Below are positions 1-10,055 of a stretch of DNA of 64,000 nucleotides, one piece after another. The notes beneath the pieces are model-generated. The model was not told where the DNA came from, searched no databases, and saw nothing but the letters and a program-made list of their open reading frames with translations. Source of the DNA: Apiospora phragmitis (Eukaryota > Ascomycota > Sordariomycetes > Amphisphaeriales > Apiosporaceae). The stretch spans positions 496,001-560,000 of the forward strand of contig JAQQWL010000018.1 of the NCBI GenBank assembly GCA_038363925.1, given 5' to 3'. Position 1 is the stretch's first letter. Each line of letters begins with the position of its first letter. Position numbers and translations under genes: made by a program.

Positions 1-3000
1 CGTAAGGAAGCAAGGACCCGTACACGACGGCCTCCTCAACGATGAAGATGTACAGCACGCGACAGTACTTTCGATTCAAGAGCCTCACGCGAGGATGGCG
101 CAGGGGCGGCTCCTGACGACACCGATGGGACACCATAGGTGGGTCAAGATGGTTCCGCCAGTTCGGAGAGAAAGGAGGTGGCCGATCCGGAGCATGCTCT
201 GGGTCAGCAAGGAGGTGGAAGCGGAACAGGTCCCGGTTGAGTCCCCAGACATCACCGCAGCAGTCGTGCGGCTACCGGAACATGCGGTCTTTGTGGCGTC
301 CGTTTACGTCCCTGTGGAGGATCCCCCCGCGCTCCAAGAAGCGTGCAGAAAGCTGCGCACTGCTATTGAGGCAGTGAGAAGGAAGACGGGGGCAACAGTA
401 GAGGTGGTTATCACGGGGGACTTCAACCGGCATGACCAGCTCTGGGGCGGAGAGGAGGTACGGCTGGAAAAGCAAGGAGAGGCGGATCCGATTATTCATT
501 TCATGGCCGAATTCGGCCTCAACAGTCTGCTCCCGCGGGTACGAAAACGTGGAGTGGAGGAGCCTATAGCACGACCATCGACCTCGTCCTCGCATCGGAA
601 GAGATGAAAGATTCGTTAGTCAAGTGCAGGGTGTTCGACACGGAACATGGGTCTGACCACCGGACCATCGAGACGGTCTTGGAGATGGCCACACCAGCGG
701 CAGAGAGCCAGGAACGACTTCTCTTCAAGAACGCCCCATGGAAGGACATCAACACCCGGATCGCAGCGGCATTGGCTACGACGCCCACGGGCGGCACGGT
801 CCAACAACAGACTGACCGGCTAATGGGAGTCGTCCTGGAAGTAGTGCACGCACTGACGCCCAAAGCCAAGCCATCGCCGTACGCGAAACGATGGTGGGCA
901 ACGGACCTAACACAACTCCGGCGCATTCACACGTACTGGAGAAACCGAGCCCGGGCCGAGAGGAGGGCAGGATGCACCAGGAGCGACCTAGATGTAACGG
1001 CGAAAGGTGCCGCAAAACAGTACCACGATGCCATCCGGCAGCAAAAGAAGAAGCACTGGAACGAGTTCCTCGCCGACAACGACAACATCTGGAAGGCAGC
1101 AAAATACCTCAAAGCGGGCGACGACACGGCATTTGGGAAAGTCCCCCAGCTCGTGCGGGCGGATGGGACGACCACTTCCAATCATACGGAGCAGGCGGAA
1201 GAACTGCTGACCAAATTCTTTCCTCCGCTTCCGGGCGAGATTGCCGACGAAGGGGACCGCCCGCAGAGGGCGCCCATCGAGATGCGCGCTATCACGATGG
1301 AAGAGATAGAACGACAGCTGTTCGCAGCCAAGTCCTGGAAAGCACCCGGGGAGGACGGCCTGCCGGTAGCTGTCTGGAAGGAAGTGTGGCCGGTGGTCAA
1401 GCAATGGGTGTTAACGCTGTTTCGTACGTCGTTGGAGGAAGGAAACCTACCAACCCAATGGCGCCATGCGAAGATCATACCGCTCAAAAAGCCGGGTAAA
1501 GAAGACTATACTATAGCGAAAGCCTGGCGGCCGATCTCGCTACTGTCCACACTCGGAAAGGTGATGGAGTCCGTCATTGCGGAAAGGATCTCTTATCTAG
1601 TAGAGACGTTCGGGCTCCTTCCAACCAACCACTTCGGCGCCCGGAAACGACGGTCGGCAGAACAGGCGCTCATGCTCTTGCAAGAGCAGATCTACGCTGC
1701 GTGGCGAGGCCGTAAGGTTCTCAGCCTGGTAAGCTTCGATGTCAAAGGGGCGTACAACGGGGTATTCGACGTCAGGCTCCTCCAAAGGATGAAGGCTCGA
1801 GGGATACCAGATCAGTTGCTCCGTTGGATCAGCGCTTTCTGCTCAGGTCGTACGGCGACGATTCTGGTGAACGGACACACGTCCGAAAGACGAAGCCTAC
1901 CACAGGCGGGCTTGCCCCAAGGCTCCCCCCTGTCACCGATTCTGTTCCTCTTCTTTAATGCGGATCTGGTACAGCGGCGGATCGACTGCTACCGGGGTGC
2001 TATCGCCTTTGTAGACGACTTTACAGCTTGGGTCACAGGCCCGACGGCGGAAAGCAACCGCGAAGGGATAGAAGCCATCATCAACGACGCCCTCGCATGG
2101 GAGAGGAGAAGTGGTGCGACGTTCGAAGCGGACATGACAGCCATCATTCACTTTGCCCGCAAACCGTACAAGACCGATTCGACACCCTTCACCATCAAAG
2201 GACAAAGTGTTCAACCCAAAACCCATGTCAAGATCCTCGGGGTAATTATGGACGCCAAGCTGAAATACAAAGAACACATTGCCCGGGCCGCAGCCAAGGG
2301 GCTAGAGGCCGTGATAGAACTGAGACGGTTGAAAGGACTGTCCCCAGCCACGGCACGACAGCTCTTCACGGCCACGGTAGCGCCAGTGGTAGACTACGCG
2401 TCGAACGTGTGGATGCATGAATGCAGGTACAAAACGGCGGTGCCTGTGAATCGAATCCAGAAAATAGGGGCCCAGGCAATCGTCGGAACGTTCATGACTG
2501 TGGCGACAAGCGTGGCAGAAGCAGAGGCACACATTGCTACGACGCAGGATCGGTTCTGGAGGAGGGCGATCAAGATTTGGGCGGACATTCACACCCTCCC
2601 CCCGACAAACCCCCTTCGCAGCTGCACGGCGCGGATACGGAAGTTCAGGAGATACCACCGGTCGCCATTCTACCAAGTGGCAGACATATTAAAGGACATG
2701 CCCATGGAGAAACTCGAAACCATTCAGCCGTACGCGCTGGCACCATGGGTGAGCCGGGTGCCGACGGTGACAGACGAGCCAGAGGGGATGCCGAGCACAG
2801 CCCCGGACTGGACGGCACGCATCGCCGTGAGCAGCTCAGCAAGGAACGGTCTCGTGAGATACGGGGGGGCCGTCGAGATAAGGACGTCCACGAGAGCGAG
2901 CCCTATGTGCGAGACCCGTGCTGTCACTCTCGGCGCAAGAGAAGAGCAGAACCCGTTCACAGGAGAACTAGCGGCTATTGCAGACATGCTGCACTCACTA

Positions 3001-3465
3001 CCGGAGCTTCGCTACCGGCACATCCTTTTGCACACGAGGAATAGAGCAGCAGTATTTATACTAAAGAAACCACGCCAGCAGTCGGGACAGCGACATGTCT
3101 GCCAAGCCTACAAAGCCATTCAAGAGCTCAGAAGGGAAGGAAATAGTATAACTATCGCCTGGTTACCGACGGGCGAGGAAAATCAACTTGTGGACCGAGC
3201 GAAGAGGGAGGCCAAAAGCACGACGCAGCTAGGCGCGCATCCAGGGGTAGAGACCCCCGGAGCCAAGTCGACGACACTGAACGTGGCGCGGACGAAGCGG
3301 GAAGCGAATGCAAGCCTGCCGGAACACGTCGGGAGATACTCCAAAAAGATCGACACAGCTCTACCAGGAAAACACACACGACAGTTATACGATCGTCTCT
3401 CGTGGAAAGAAGCCAGCATCCTGGCCCAGCTCCGGACAGGGATGGCTCGACTGAACGCATATGCT
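1..3465 (+). mobile_element. Tad-like LINE (non-LTR) retrotransposon, 5' end outside window, 3' end replaced by repeat A
   Basis: The element carries, in order, an apurinic-type endonuclease, a reverse transcriptase and an RNase H region, the order of fungal Tad-clade LINEs. The coding frame is already open at the first base, so the 5' end lies outside the window. At about 3465 the LINE sequence stops within the segment that usually leads into the C-terminal Cys/His region, and the sequence becomes repeat A (the same bases occur near 56067). No poly(A) tail or target-site duplication is visible at this junction. It is an inactive, 3'-truncated or recombined copy. Confidence 0.93.
2..607 (+). 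pseudogene. LINE endonuclease domain (exonuclease-endonuclease-phosphatase fold), partial
   Basis: This is the endonuclease that nicks target DNA for target-primed reverse transcription. Frame 2 is open from the window edge and contains the metal-site motif IQEPH, the GDFNRHD motif and, across a frame change, SDHRTI, matching the EEP fold of LINE endonucleases. A single-base deletion in the G run at about 537-539 moves the reading frame; the proper continuation (TTIDLVLAS, then SDHRT) is read in the frame of the downstream reverse transcriptase ORF. The codons after that point up to the stop at 607 are therefore out of frame. The region from residue 1 to the frameshift otherwise looks undamaged. 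Confidence 0.9.
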
Positions 3466-3501
3466 CAGCTATCTGCACCTGTTTCTGGCCATGCTACCTG
3501 A
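604..3501 (+). pseudogene. LINE reverse transcriptase with degenerate RNase H domain
   Basis: A 965-codon open frame encodes the rest of the LINE polyprotein. The reverse transcriptase shows the fingers motif around PLKKPGK, the WRPISLLS block, the [11 protein letters not shown] motif A aspartate, [10 protein letters not shown], and the catalytic pair FVDDF at about residues 470-473 (FVDDF replaces the more usual FADD). The C-terminal RNase H keeps GELAAI and the late LVDRAKREA aspartate. The first aspartate (normally in a 'TDGS'-like context) and the third acidic position (here HTRNRAAV) are absent, so RNase H is probably dead. The last ten residues are encoded by repeat A, not by the LINE. 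The frame itself has no internal stop, which suggests a fairly young copy. Confidence 0.93.
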
Positions 3502-4140
3502 AGCTACTTCCGGTCCTCTTGGGTTCGTACCTCAAGGTACAGTCGTCAAAAGAGACTGGTCCAGTACTGACGGTGTGACTTATATGCAGTTCATCTTGCG
3601 AAGCTAGACTCGATCAGGAAATGCTTTTTCGTAGTCGGTTAAAAGTTATCTCTCCAGCTCTGCATCGTTAAGTGGCTGTAGGGCAGAAGTAGACCTCAGG
3701 ATGCAGAGCTGCTGATGGCGCCGCCGGTCCAAAGGAGCAAAGCCAGCGGACAGTAGCGCTGATATTGTTTTGTTGGCCGTGGCGCACTTGCTGGCTCACA
3801 CGAGGCACTTTCAGGTCCCTCCAATTCCCAACGAGTAGTATGCAGAAATGATACTGGGAGGCCCAACTGCCATTCTGGTCCGCCCGACCGTAGTATCCAA
3901 TTGTACCCTCATCGACGTGGTACGCCGATTCCGAATGAAACCAGAATCATCCAGTAACATACAGTACTGTCTTTTTGCTGCTTAAGCTTGAAAAGTACGG
4001 GCTGGCTTCAGTCCTGAGTTTTGTTGGCCTGATTGTGATGCAGAATCGGACACGTCCTCAAGTGGCACTGAGAGACGGAATGGACGCCGGACGGGCAGCT
4101 TTTGATGCATCCTGTCCTGGTGCGCAGGACAGGGCCTGAT
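3466..4140 (+). repeat. Dispersed repeat A, copy 1 (partial)
   Basis: This segment contains the shared block beginning GACCTCAGGATGCAGAGC (about 3692) that recurs near 19542, 49081 and 56300, followed by the shared tract with ACATACAGTACTGT. It lacks the adjacent MADS-like gene that follows repeat A near 20.5 kb and 57.1 kb. All four copies are diverged by point changes. No convincing ORF or terminal repeat is seen, so A may be the 5' flank of an amplified unit rather than an autonomous transposon. Confidence 0.85.
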
Positions 4141-5005
4141 CAGCGGCGAAGGGAGGGGAGTTTCGGAGCTTGGCATAGTACTCGTTCAGTTTCTTTCATG
4201 CGTTCATTGCCGAAAGTCGGAGATATTGTCGGGAGTCAGGCGGCAGGGCCTCGAATCGAGTATGGTGGCCTTGATGGCTCCAAAAAAAACTTGGAGCTAT
4301 GAGCTTGGAGGCTTATAGAGGGAGTCGGCTGTCGGCGTTGGTCCGGAGCATACAGCGTTCTGAATTCGATATGTCTTCGGATCCCAAGATCAAAGTAAGG
4401 GAAAAACTACGCGCGATACGCGTCGGGATCCTCGCAGAGGAGTCTCTGATAGTCGATTCTTCGATTAAAACGCGTCCGGAGGTCTGGTTGTCGTCGTACG
4501 AAGTTCGAAGCCCAGTTAATACCGACGCGTCCTCCGTCGCGTAAGCTAAGCAGTCGATTCGCCATATCTTCTAGACCGCTGAGCCGAGGAGGAAACGATC
4601 GCGTATCTAGCTCAATAGTATATCGTATAATCGCATCCTCTTCGGAATTAGTTAATCTACAACAATTGGCGGAAATTTCGCGCTTTGGCTGAAGACCGAG
4701 CCGTCGGTTACGGAGGGTCGCGTAAGGGACATCGGTTCTTTTGAATCGCTTGAAGCGCTAGAATCATTTGGCTTTCTTTCCAAGTGCCGACCATATTGTG
4801 TGGTAGAGGAATTACGGGGAGAAGTAAGTCTGTGTTCAATTGGAGGGAAATGGTAAATTCGCTTGTTGAACACACTTGATGAAACCTCGAGGAAAGTGCA
4901 TAGCGCAGCGCTGTCTACTCTGAGCCATGAAAGCATACACCATACACCTCTTAATCACCACTCGACCGCAGAAGCCAAGTCAATCACCCTCTCAATCACA
5001 TCTTC
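4141..5005. other. No gene recognised
   Basis: The stretch between repeat A and the next gene is moderately AT-rich around 4600. It contains only short unsupported open frames on both strands. A run of CG-containing words around 4400-4560 is unlike neighbouring repeats, but nothing codes for a recognisable product. Confidence 0.5.
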
Positions 5006-5254
5006 TTACCCTTCATCTTCGTCCACATCCTCGATAGTAGCAACGTCGAATCTGTGGCCCGCCCATTCGCCAATACAGTCAAGGTCGCCAAGGCCAGATG
5101 GGTCGTCCGTGAACTGTGTCTGAACCAAGAGGGCATGACTGAAGTTGAGATCATTGGCGGCAAGGTCTTCTTGAGCAACGAATTCCTTCATTGTCAGGTT
5201 GCGAAGGACGAGACGGTCCGACGAAAGGGGGAAGGAAGCAGGAATGCCAGCCAT
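5006..5254 (-). CDS. Hypothetical fungal protein with WAGHRFD motif, probably spliced at its 3' end
   Basis: An ATG at 5254 opens a frame starting MAGIPASFPLSSDRLVLRN. It contains GEWAGHRFDVATIEDVDEDEG, a layout I associate with a family of short uncharacterised fungal proteins that have a conserved W-A-G-H-x-F-D core and an acidic tail. The acidic stretch ends just before a GTAAGA sequence, a plausible intron donor, so the in-frame stop at 5006 may be inside an intron. I could not place the acceptor with confidence. No function is known. The upstream 100 bp separate it from a divergent small membrane protein remnant. Confidence 0.45.
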   Translation of the reverse strand: MAGIPASFPLSSDRLVLRNLTMKEFVAQEDLAANDLNFSHALLVQTQFTDDPSGLGDLDCIGEWAGHRFDVATIEDVDEDEG

Positions 5255-5376
5255 GATTAGACTGAGGAGTCTCTTGGGCAGTTCAACATCCTCGTGTACC
5301 GGCCATTGATGATATGACTAGTGCCATTTGCGCTTCCGATATATCTTGAGCTTGTACCACAATCCGATGGAGACTG

Positions 5377-5752
5377 CTATCGATCCGCCGAGGGGATTCG
5401 TCCCATAAGGCATAGAATAAAACCGAAGACGCATCCTAGAAAAACCCAATCCATCGGTGAGGTAGGACGATCGTTCTGCTTGTCTTCTTCTGGCGTGGGC
5501 TTTTCGTTGCCGACACGAAACTCAAGCTCGCTGATCCACTCGCTGGCATCCTGGATCTTTGCAATCCATCCTCTCCACCAAGTATCTGCAGTCGCAGTCG
5601 CAAGTGCAGCCGCAGCTAGGCAGGTCACTGAGTGTTTTTTGGACCATTTCGGCGGACTTCTCGAACTCATAGGCTAGATTACAACAATGTGCGAGCTGAT
5701 CACCAAGCTCTTTGTGCTCCATAAAATTGAAAGGACGATTTTGTGTAGGCAT
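5377..5752 (-). pseudogene. Small cysteine-containing, C-terminally membrane-anchored protein, copy 1 (frameshifted)
   Basis: Starting at the ATG at 5752, the protein begins MPTQNRPFNFMEHKEL and reaches a Cys/Asp cluster (CGCTCDCDCRYL). A one-base frame change near 5572-5580 moves translation to the frame with SELEFRVGNEKPTPEE and a single hydrophobic helix (MDWVFLGCVFGFILCLMG) close to the end, so the intact form would be a tail-anchored protein of roughly 125 residues. A paralogue lies at 35887-36247 with the same layout and a similar upstream region. The two copies are frameshifted at different places, so neither shift is ancestral. Function unknown; both copies seem recently broken. Confidence 0.6.
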
Positions 5753-6110
5753 GACCGGAAGGAATGGTAACAGGATGATGGTAAAGGCTTTGCTGACGAA
5801 GAGAAAGACACAAGAAAGTCCAAGAGGGGGAGACCGGACACATAGCTGGACTTTATACCCGCGAGGCCTTACTTGCCAGTTGACATGGAAGGGCGACGAA
5901 GTCGGAAGAGACGAGCCCCTGCAAATTCCACTTCAAGGGCCCCTCCAGTCATGTACGAGGGAGGCCGCCGCGTGTAATGCCTTGTAGGAGGGACAGTTGA
6001 CCAAAGGATGATAACCTTCTGAGGCTTTTTGGATACGGGGCCGCAAAACGTACTCCTAGCTGCGTTATTGGGAGACATCATCTAGCCACAGCCTCTATAG
6101 GCTTTCTACA
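5753..6110 (-). promoter_or_regulatory. Upstream region shared with the paralogue at 35.5-35.9 kb
   Basis: Read on the minus strand, this region matches 35540-35886 over several hundred bases, including GGGGCTCGTCTCTT and the TATA-containing CCTCGCGGGTATAAA just upstream of each start codon. The duplication that made the two small membrane-protein genes therefore included their promoters. A TATA element roughly 90 bp before the ATG is consistent with a TATA-driven gene. Confidence 0.6.
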
Positions 6111-6691
6111 GCATTGTCGGTCAAGGTTCCTTGCTTTGCAACGAAGAAATTCGTGGCAGCCAACTGTGCTTTTCCAGGACTCGCCGCTACCTATAGCGTG
6201 AGTCTCTTCAAGGCCCGGTCTGTCGCTGTGGGAAATAGAGCAAAGCGAATGCGCAGATCAGGAGACAGGTGGATGGCGATTGAGAAGCCTTCGATTACGT
6301 GGTCTACACACTCTCCAACATAACGAGTTCAGGTTACTTCTTATAGGCGATGGCATACGGTAGGCGTCAAATGGCATGTAGTCTGTGGTTGAGGCGTGTG
6401 TATGCCGCGTCGCTATTCCGTGAAGTAGGTGGCTCTATATTACGGTATACAACAAACAGGATGGCTCTGCAACCTGATAAAACCCTACATGAGGCCAAAG
6501 CTGAAAACACCATCGCCGTCCATACCGTGACATGTACTTCATTCCCATTGCTGGACGACTAGGTAGAGTCATCGTGAAAAGGGCAGCCATTGGATTCTAA
6601 GTCTCCAAAGCCATCCAAAAGGGCGGCATGCACTTTTGATTTCGGATTTGGTCAGTCGTGTCTCATTCGCACGCCTCTTCCGCCACTAAAG
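6111..6691. other. No gene recognised
   Basis: Only short open frames without composition or homology support are present on both strands. No repeat unit that recurs elsewhere in the window was noticed here. Confidence 0.4.
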
Positions 6692-7204
6692 CTACCCAGG
6701 TAAGGGCCAATTTTGCACAGGGGCTCTTCGTTTTGCCGTCCCTGTTGCGTCATCGTTTGCTGGCCGCTTCGCCGTCTCGGGGCTGGATGGCTCCTCGCCA
6801 TATTGGGCCAAAATCGACACATCAGCCACATCGCACACGGTAGGCTCGGTCATGCATGCCGGTGTCGGCCGGTTCGACTCGAGTATTGGGGATAGTGGCT
6901 GGGGCAGGCAGACTGTAGGTGACTGGAGAAGCGGACTATAACCGCACTGTTCACTCTCGAGAGCACTGATGAGATCCGCCTGGGTTTTCAACACCTGCTC
7001 CTGGAGATCACGAGATGCCTGCATCTCACTAATTTGCTCCAACAGCGCTGCTACCTTGATTTGCAGCTGAACGTTCTCCGCGCCTAGTCCCTGGACCTGG
7101 ACCTGGACATTGTAGAGGTGGACTGCGAACTCGTGCATAGCTGCACTGAACACACCAAACGGCACCAGGTGTGCCGTTTCTCGAGTGATCTGACTAGATG
7201 CCAT
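6692..7204 (-). CDS. Hypothetical coiled-coil protein
   Basis: A 170-residue intact frame begins at an ATG (7204). Residues about 35-95 have heptad-like spacing of hydrophobics with many Q, E and L residues (GAENVQLQIKVAALLEQISE), suggesting a coiled coil. The C-terminal third is Pro/Ser-rich and carries two basic clusters (AKRPANDD and AKRRA), which could serve as a nuclear localisation signal. No catalytic motif or signal peptide is visible. An AT-rich element (CATATTAATAC) lies about 75 bp upstream on the minus strand. The family is not recognised; it resembles the other orphan coiled-coil protein at 29.6-30.0 kb only in layout. Confidence 0.5.
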   Translation of the reverse strand: MASSQITRETAHLVPFGVFSAAMHEFAVHLYNVQVQVQGLGAENVQLQIKVAALLEQISEMQASRDLQEQVLKTQADLISALESEQCGYSPLLQSPTVCLPQPLSPILESNRPTPACMTEPTVCDVADVSILAQYGEEPSSPETAKRPANDDATGTAKRRAPVQNWPLPG

Positions 7205-7813
7205 GATTCTTTTTTATTTTGACTGTTGCCTTGTGCATGAGCAGGGCCTGTGTTTGTGTGTGGGTGTGTGTATTAATATGACCATAACGAAGGCCTTTTC
7301 CGGCCGTTTATGCTATACAGTACTTTAGCGTAGTTGGATCCAAGTGGAAGCAGAACTCAAAGTCTTGCTAATTACTGTAGGCTTGTAGTGTGGCCCTGTG
7401 TACACATGTTCCATAACTACTGGGATGCTCCAAAAAGCACCATCATCAGAGACTGTATCATGATCTTAAGCCAGCCGTCCAGCAACATACTCGCTTTCTG
7501 CCGCATCGGCTGCCAGTATAGGCAATTCTCTCAGCTTGGCTAGCGGACCTCATTCCGGCCCTTGTGACTTAGCCTGCTAAAGTTAGCAGTCGCTCGAGGA
7601 CATCGTACACAGGATTCGCCAAGCATCCAGAGATGGTCCTCTCTTACCTGCAGGCCCATTCCCGCTCGTATTGGCCTCCGGAGCCGTTCATGGAGGAGCT
7701 GGAGTAGCCACTTCCTGTGGTCTTTCGTTGACCATCGATATATCTATGTAAAGGCCGTCGGCTCGCAGGTGTCTTAGAGATTTTTAGGCACAGCACCAAC
7801 CAGCACAGAATCG
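7205..7813. other. No gene recognised
   Basis: The first 70 bp hold a TG/GTGT-rich simple-sequence tract that is probably the 5' flank of the minus-strand coiled-coil gene. The rest has no supported coding region. Confidence 0.4.
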
Positions 7814-8272
7814 ATGGGAAACTTCTCAAGCTGCCTCGTGCTTAGACCGCGCGTTACTACAGACAAAAAATACGCAGAAAGAAGCTATTACAAGTCCATG
7901 CCAACAAATCAGAACTCGCGTCGGCCCAGACGAGAACACTCGCGGGAACCCCGCACCCACATGGTGTACCCGGACCATCGACATAGCTCGATTCGGTATG
8001 TCCTCGTAGATATTGGAGGTAAAGACGACTATCTACTCAGGAAGAGAAGAAATGAATCTCGAGCTGTTCATTCTCGCTCACGTTATGATGGCTGCCACCA
8101 AAATATACAATTGTATGGTGGGACAAACAAGGCGGACACCACTCGGGAAGAAATAGAGGAACAACTGCTTCGAAACCTAGCAGTCGCAAGACACAATGCC
8201 GAGATAGCATCCCGCCCAGCACTTCCGCGTCCACGTCGTGTGCACTTTGGCTCGGTCACCAACATTTTTTGA
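7814..8272 (+). CDS. Small basic protein with N-myristoylation/palmitoylation-type N terminus
   Basis: The intact 152-codon frame starts MGNFSSCLVLRPR. Gly2 followed by Ser6 matches the N-myristoyltransferase consensus (MGxxxS/T), and Cys7 is placed like palmitoylated cysteines of dual-acylated membrane proteins. The middle is rich in Arg/Ser/His and probably disordered. A short helical part (TTREEIEEQLLRNLAVARHN) follows and the end is basic with HFGSVTNIF. No enzymatic domain is seen. If expressed, it would be expected at a membrane surface. The lipidation call is an inference from the first seven residues; the family is unknown. Confidence 0.5.
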   Translation: MGNFSSCLVLRPRVTTDKKYAERSYYKSMPTNQNSRRPRREHSREPRTHMVYPDHRHSSIRYVLVDIGGKDDYLLRKRRNESRAVHSRSRYDGCHQNIQLYGGTNKADTTREEIEEQLLRNLAVARHNAEIASRPALPRPRRVHFGSVTNIF

Positions 8273-8833
8273 AGAGTTGGTCTGTAGTGATGCACCAATA
8301 CAAGCGGACGTCATTATAGGCTATCTCAAGCAGGAAGAATGAGTGACGGCTCCATCTGCTGGCTTGGGATTATTATGTGATCTATAAGTGTAGAAGCCTA
8401 CTTCCACTTTATGTAAGGAAAGGTATGCTTATTGGATAACTAGCGGCGGATAAGGGGGTGGTTATGCTCACTAGCCAGTGCACCATCATAATAGTGGTGC
8501 GACCTGGATTTCGGCGAGTTGTATCACTGAAATTCTAAACACAGTCTTGGAGCTGCCACAGGGTTGCCCGGTCTCAAGATACTTTTACCTTGCATGCCTG
8601 CCTTGTCGCCGTACGAGTAGCAGTGCACTGACCTTCTCCAACAAGTGGTTGGATCCTCTGAAGAAAGTCTTCCAATTCCCAAGCTGGGCTCTCCGCAGAA
8701 GATTTACAACGGGAACAGCAGTCCAGAGACCATAGATGATGATACTATCCTGAATCCCTGAGTCTCCGACCATTCTAGGCAACCAGCACCGCTCTGTATC
8801 AGATAAAGATTAGATTGTGGCTTTCAGTTACCG
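8273..8833. other. No gene recognised
   Basis: This intergenic stretch between a plus-strand and a minus-strand gene would hold both 3' ends. Only short unsupported frames occur. Confidence 0.4.
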
Positions 8834-9853
8834 TCACCCTTCCATCTCGTCCTCTTCCACAAGCCTTCCCAGTATAATGCTCTGCATGAGTGTGTCGTCT
8901 GTGAGTATGCTGGTTCCATGCAATGGGTAATTGTAATTTATGCTCGACCTGCTTTTTTCCGCACTGGCGCCTTGGCCTGGGGTACAGATAAAATCAAACG
9001 TATGGTCGCTGCCTTCCGTTTCTGTCATGGCCTCTTCAATACTCTTTGCGCGGACTAGAGCTGCCCCTAACATCTGCAGGAGGTCGAAATATGGCATATG
9101 CTTCCTCTGACTGCCTTTTTGGAGGACGGTAAGAATACACATGTTCAGCAGAAACGCTGGCTTTTCTTCCAAGGTTTCAGGAAGCGTTTTGCTACTGGCT
9201 TCGTAGATAGGTATGTGGCGAGAGCATATCGCATCACCAAGTACTCTGCTAGAGCCAGCACAAAGCACATATGAAGACCAGTCCACAACCTTTCCTCTAG
9301 AAACGCAGGTGGAGATCCACTTCGCAGACAAGCAGGGTAATCCTAATGCAAGGGCCTGCATGTACTTAGCCCTGCGAGAGTGACGGTCGGAAATCAGTGC
9401 CGTAAAACCAGCTGCATGGAAATCGGATTTTAATGCTAGGCTCCTTGCTTCAGTAGATGAAGATAGCTTCTGTGGCAAACCAAAACACGTGGACTCAAAT
9501 AATTCATCGAACCCAGTTACGAGTATCTTTCCACTCGCTCGTTGGATAATGGACTCGGTGAATTGCTTTTTGGCTTCGTCATGAGAGCTGAAGGATAGAG
9601 CAAAGACCATGCCTTTAAAGAGGTCTGAAGAGGCAAAGGCACCTGCACGAGGACTTTTGGTAGGTTGGGCCGACCTCAAACTGCGCGTTCGCTCGTCGGT
9701 CAACTCACGGGAAGATGTAGAGCTACGCTGTGTCCTTGTATCAGTTGCCTTTCCCGTGCCGTCACCCGCAGGCAACAGGTTGTCCTCCACCTTGGCCATC
9801 GGGTCTTGATCCTCTATTTGTTGGTGCTTCCTATGCCTTGATGCGGCTCTCAT
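8834..9853 (-). CDS. Detached C-terminal BRCT module of a Rad9/Crb2-type DNA-damage checkpoint adaptor
   Basis: The 339-residue frame starts at an ATG. Residues about 78-200 read as the first BRCT domain of fungal Rad9/Crb2 proteins: LFKGMVFALSF, then GFTALISDRHSRRAKYMQAL, GLPCLSAKWIST with the conserved Trp179, and DWSSYVLCAGSSRVLG. A second, more divergent BRCT-like part follows to the C terminus. In the full-length family (usually over 1000 residues) these tandem BRCT repeats follow a long N-terminal region and a Tudor domain; here only about 75 low-complexity residues precede them. The frame is undamaged, so a BRCT-only protein could be made. It might bind phospho-targets without recruiting effector kinase. 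The upstream neighbour is an inverted MADS-like copy. Confidence 0.75.
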   Translation of the reverse strand: MRAASRHRKHQQIEDQDPMAKVEDNLLPAGDGTGKATDTRTQRSSTSSRELTDERTRSLRSAQPTKSPRAGAFASSDLFKGMVFALSFSSHDEAKKQFTESIIQRASGKILVTGFDELFESTCFGLPQKLSSSTEARSLALKSDFHAAGFTALISDRHSRRAKYMQALALGLPCLSAKWISTCVSRGKVVDWSSYVLCAGSSRVLGDAICSRHIPIYEASSKTLPETLEEKPAFLLNMCILTVLQKGSQRKHMPYFDLLQMLGAALVRAKSIEEAMTETEGSDHTFDFICTPGQGASAEKSRSSINYNYPLHGTSILTDDTLMQSIILGRLVEEDEMEG

Positions 9854-10055
9854 CGAGTCGACGGTTGGGATCTGACGTCTGGCTGTCGGCGACTCGCCAA
9901 TAGGAGCTGTCCCATAGATCCTCGCTTTGCTCCTGCTACTATCATCCGTGCTAGGGAGTGCGACAGGAGTTCCTGTTGGTGGGTCTGTATGACTGGAAGT
10001 ATTGTGGACATCGGTTTGGAGCGTCTGATCTTCGCCCGCTGATCGGCCATTAGTA

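Noticed and set aside
4299..4544. 81-codon plus-strand frame in a CG-containing stretch
   Set aside because: No similarity, no promoter element and no conserved feature.
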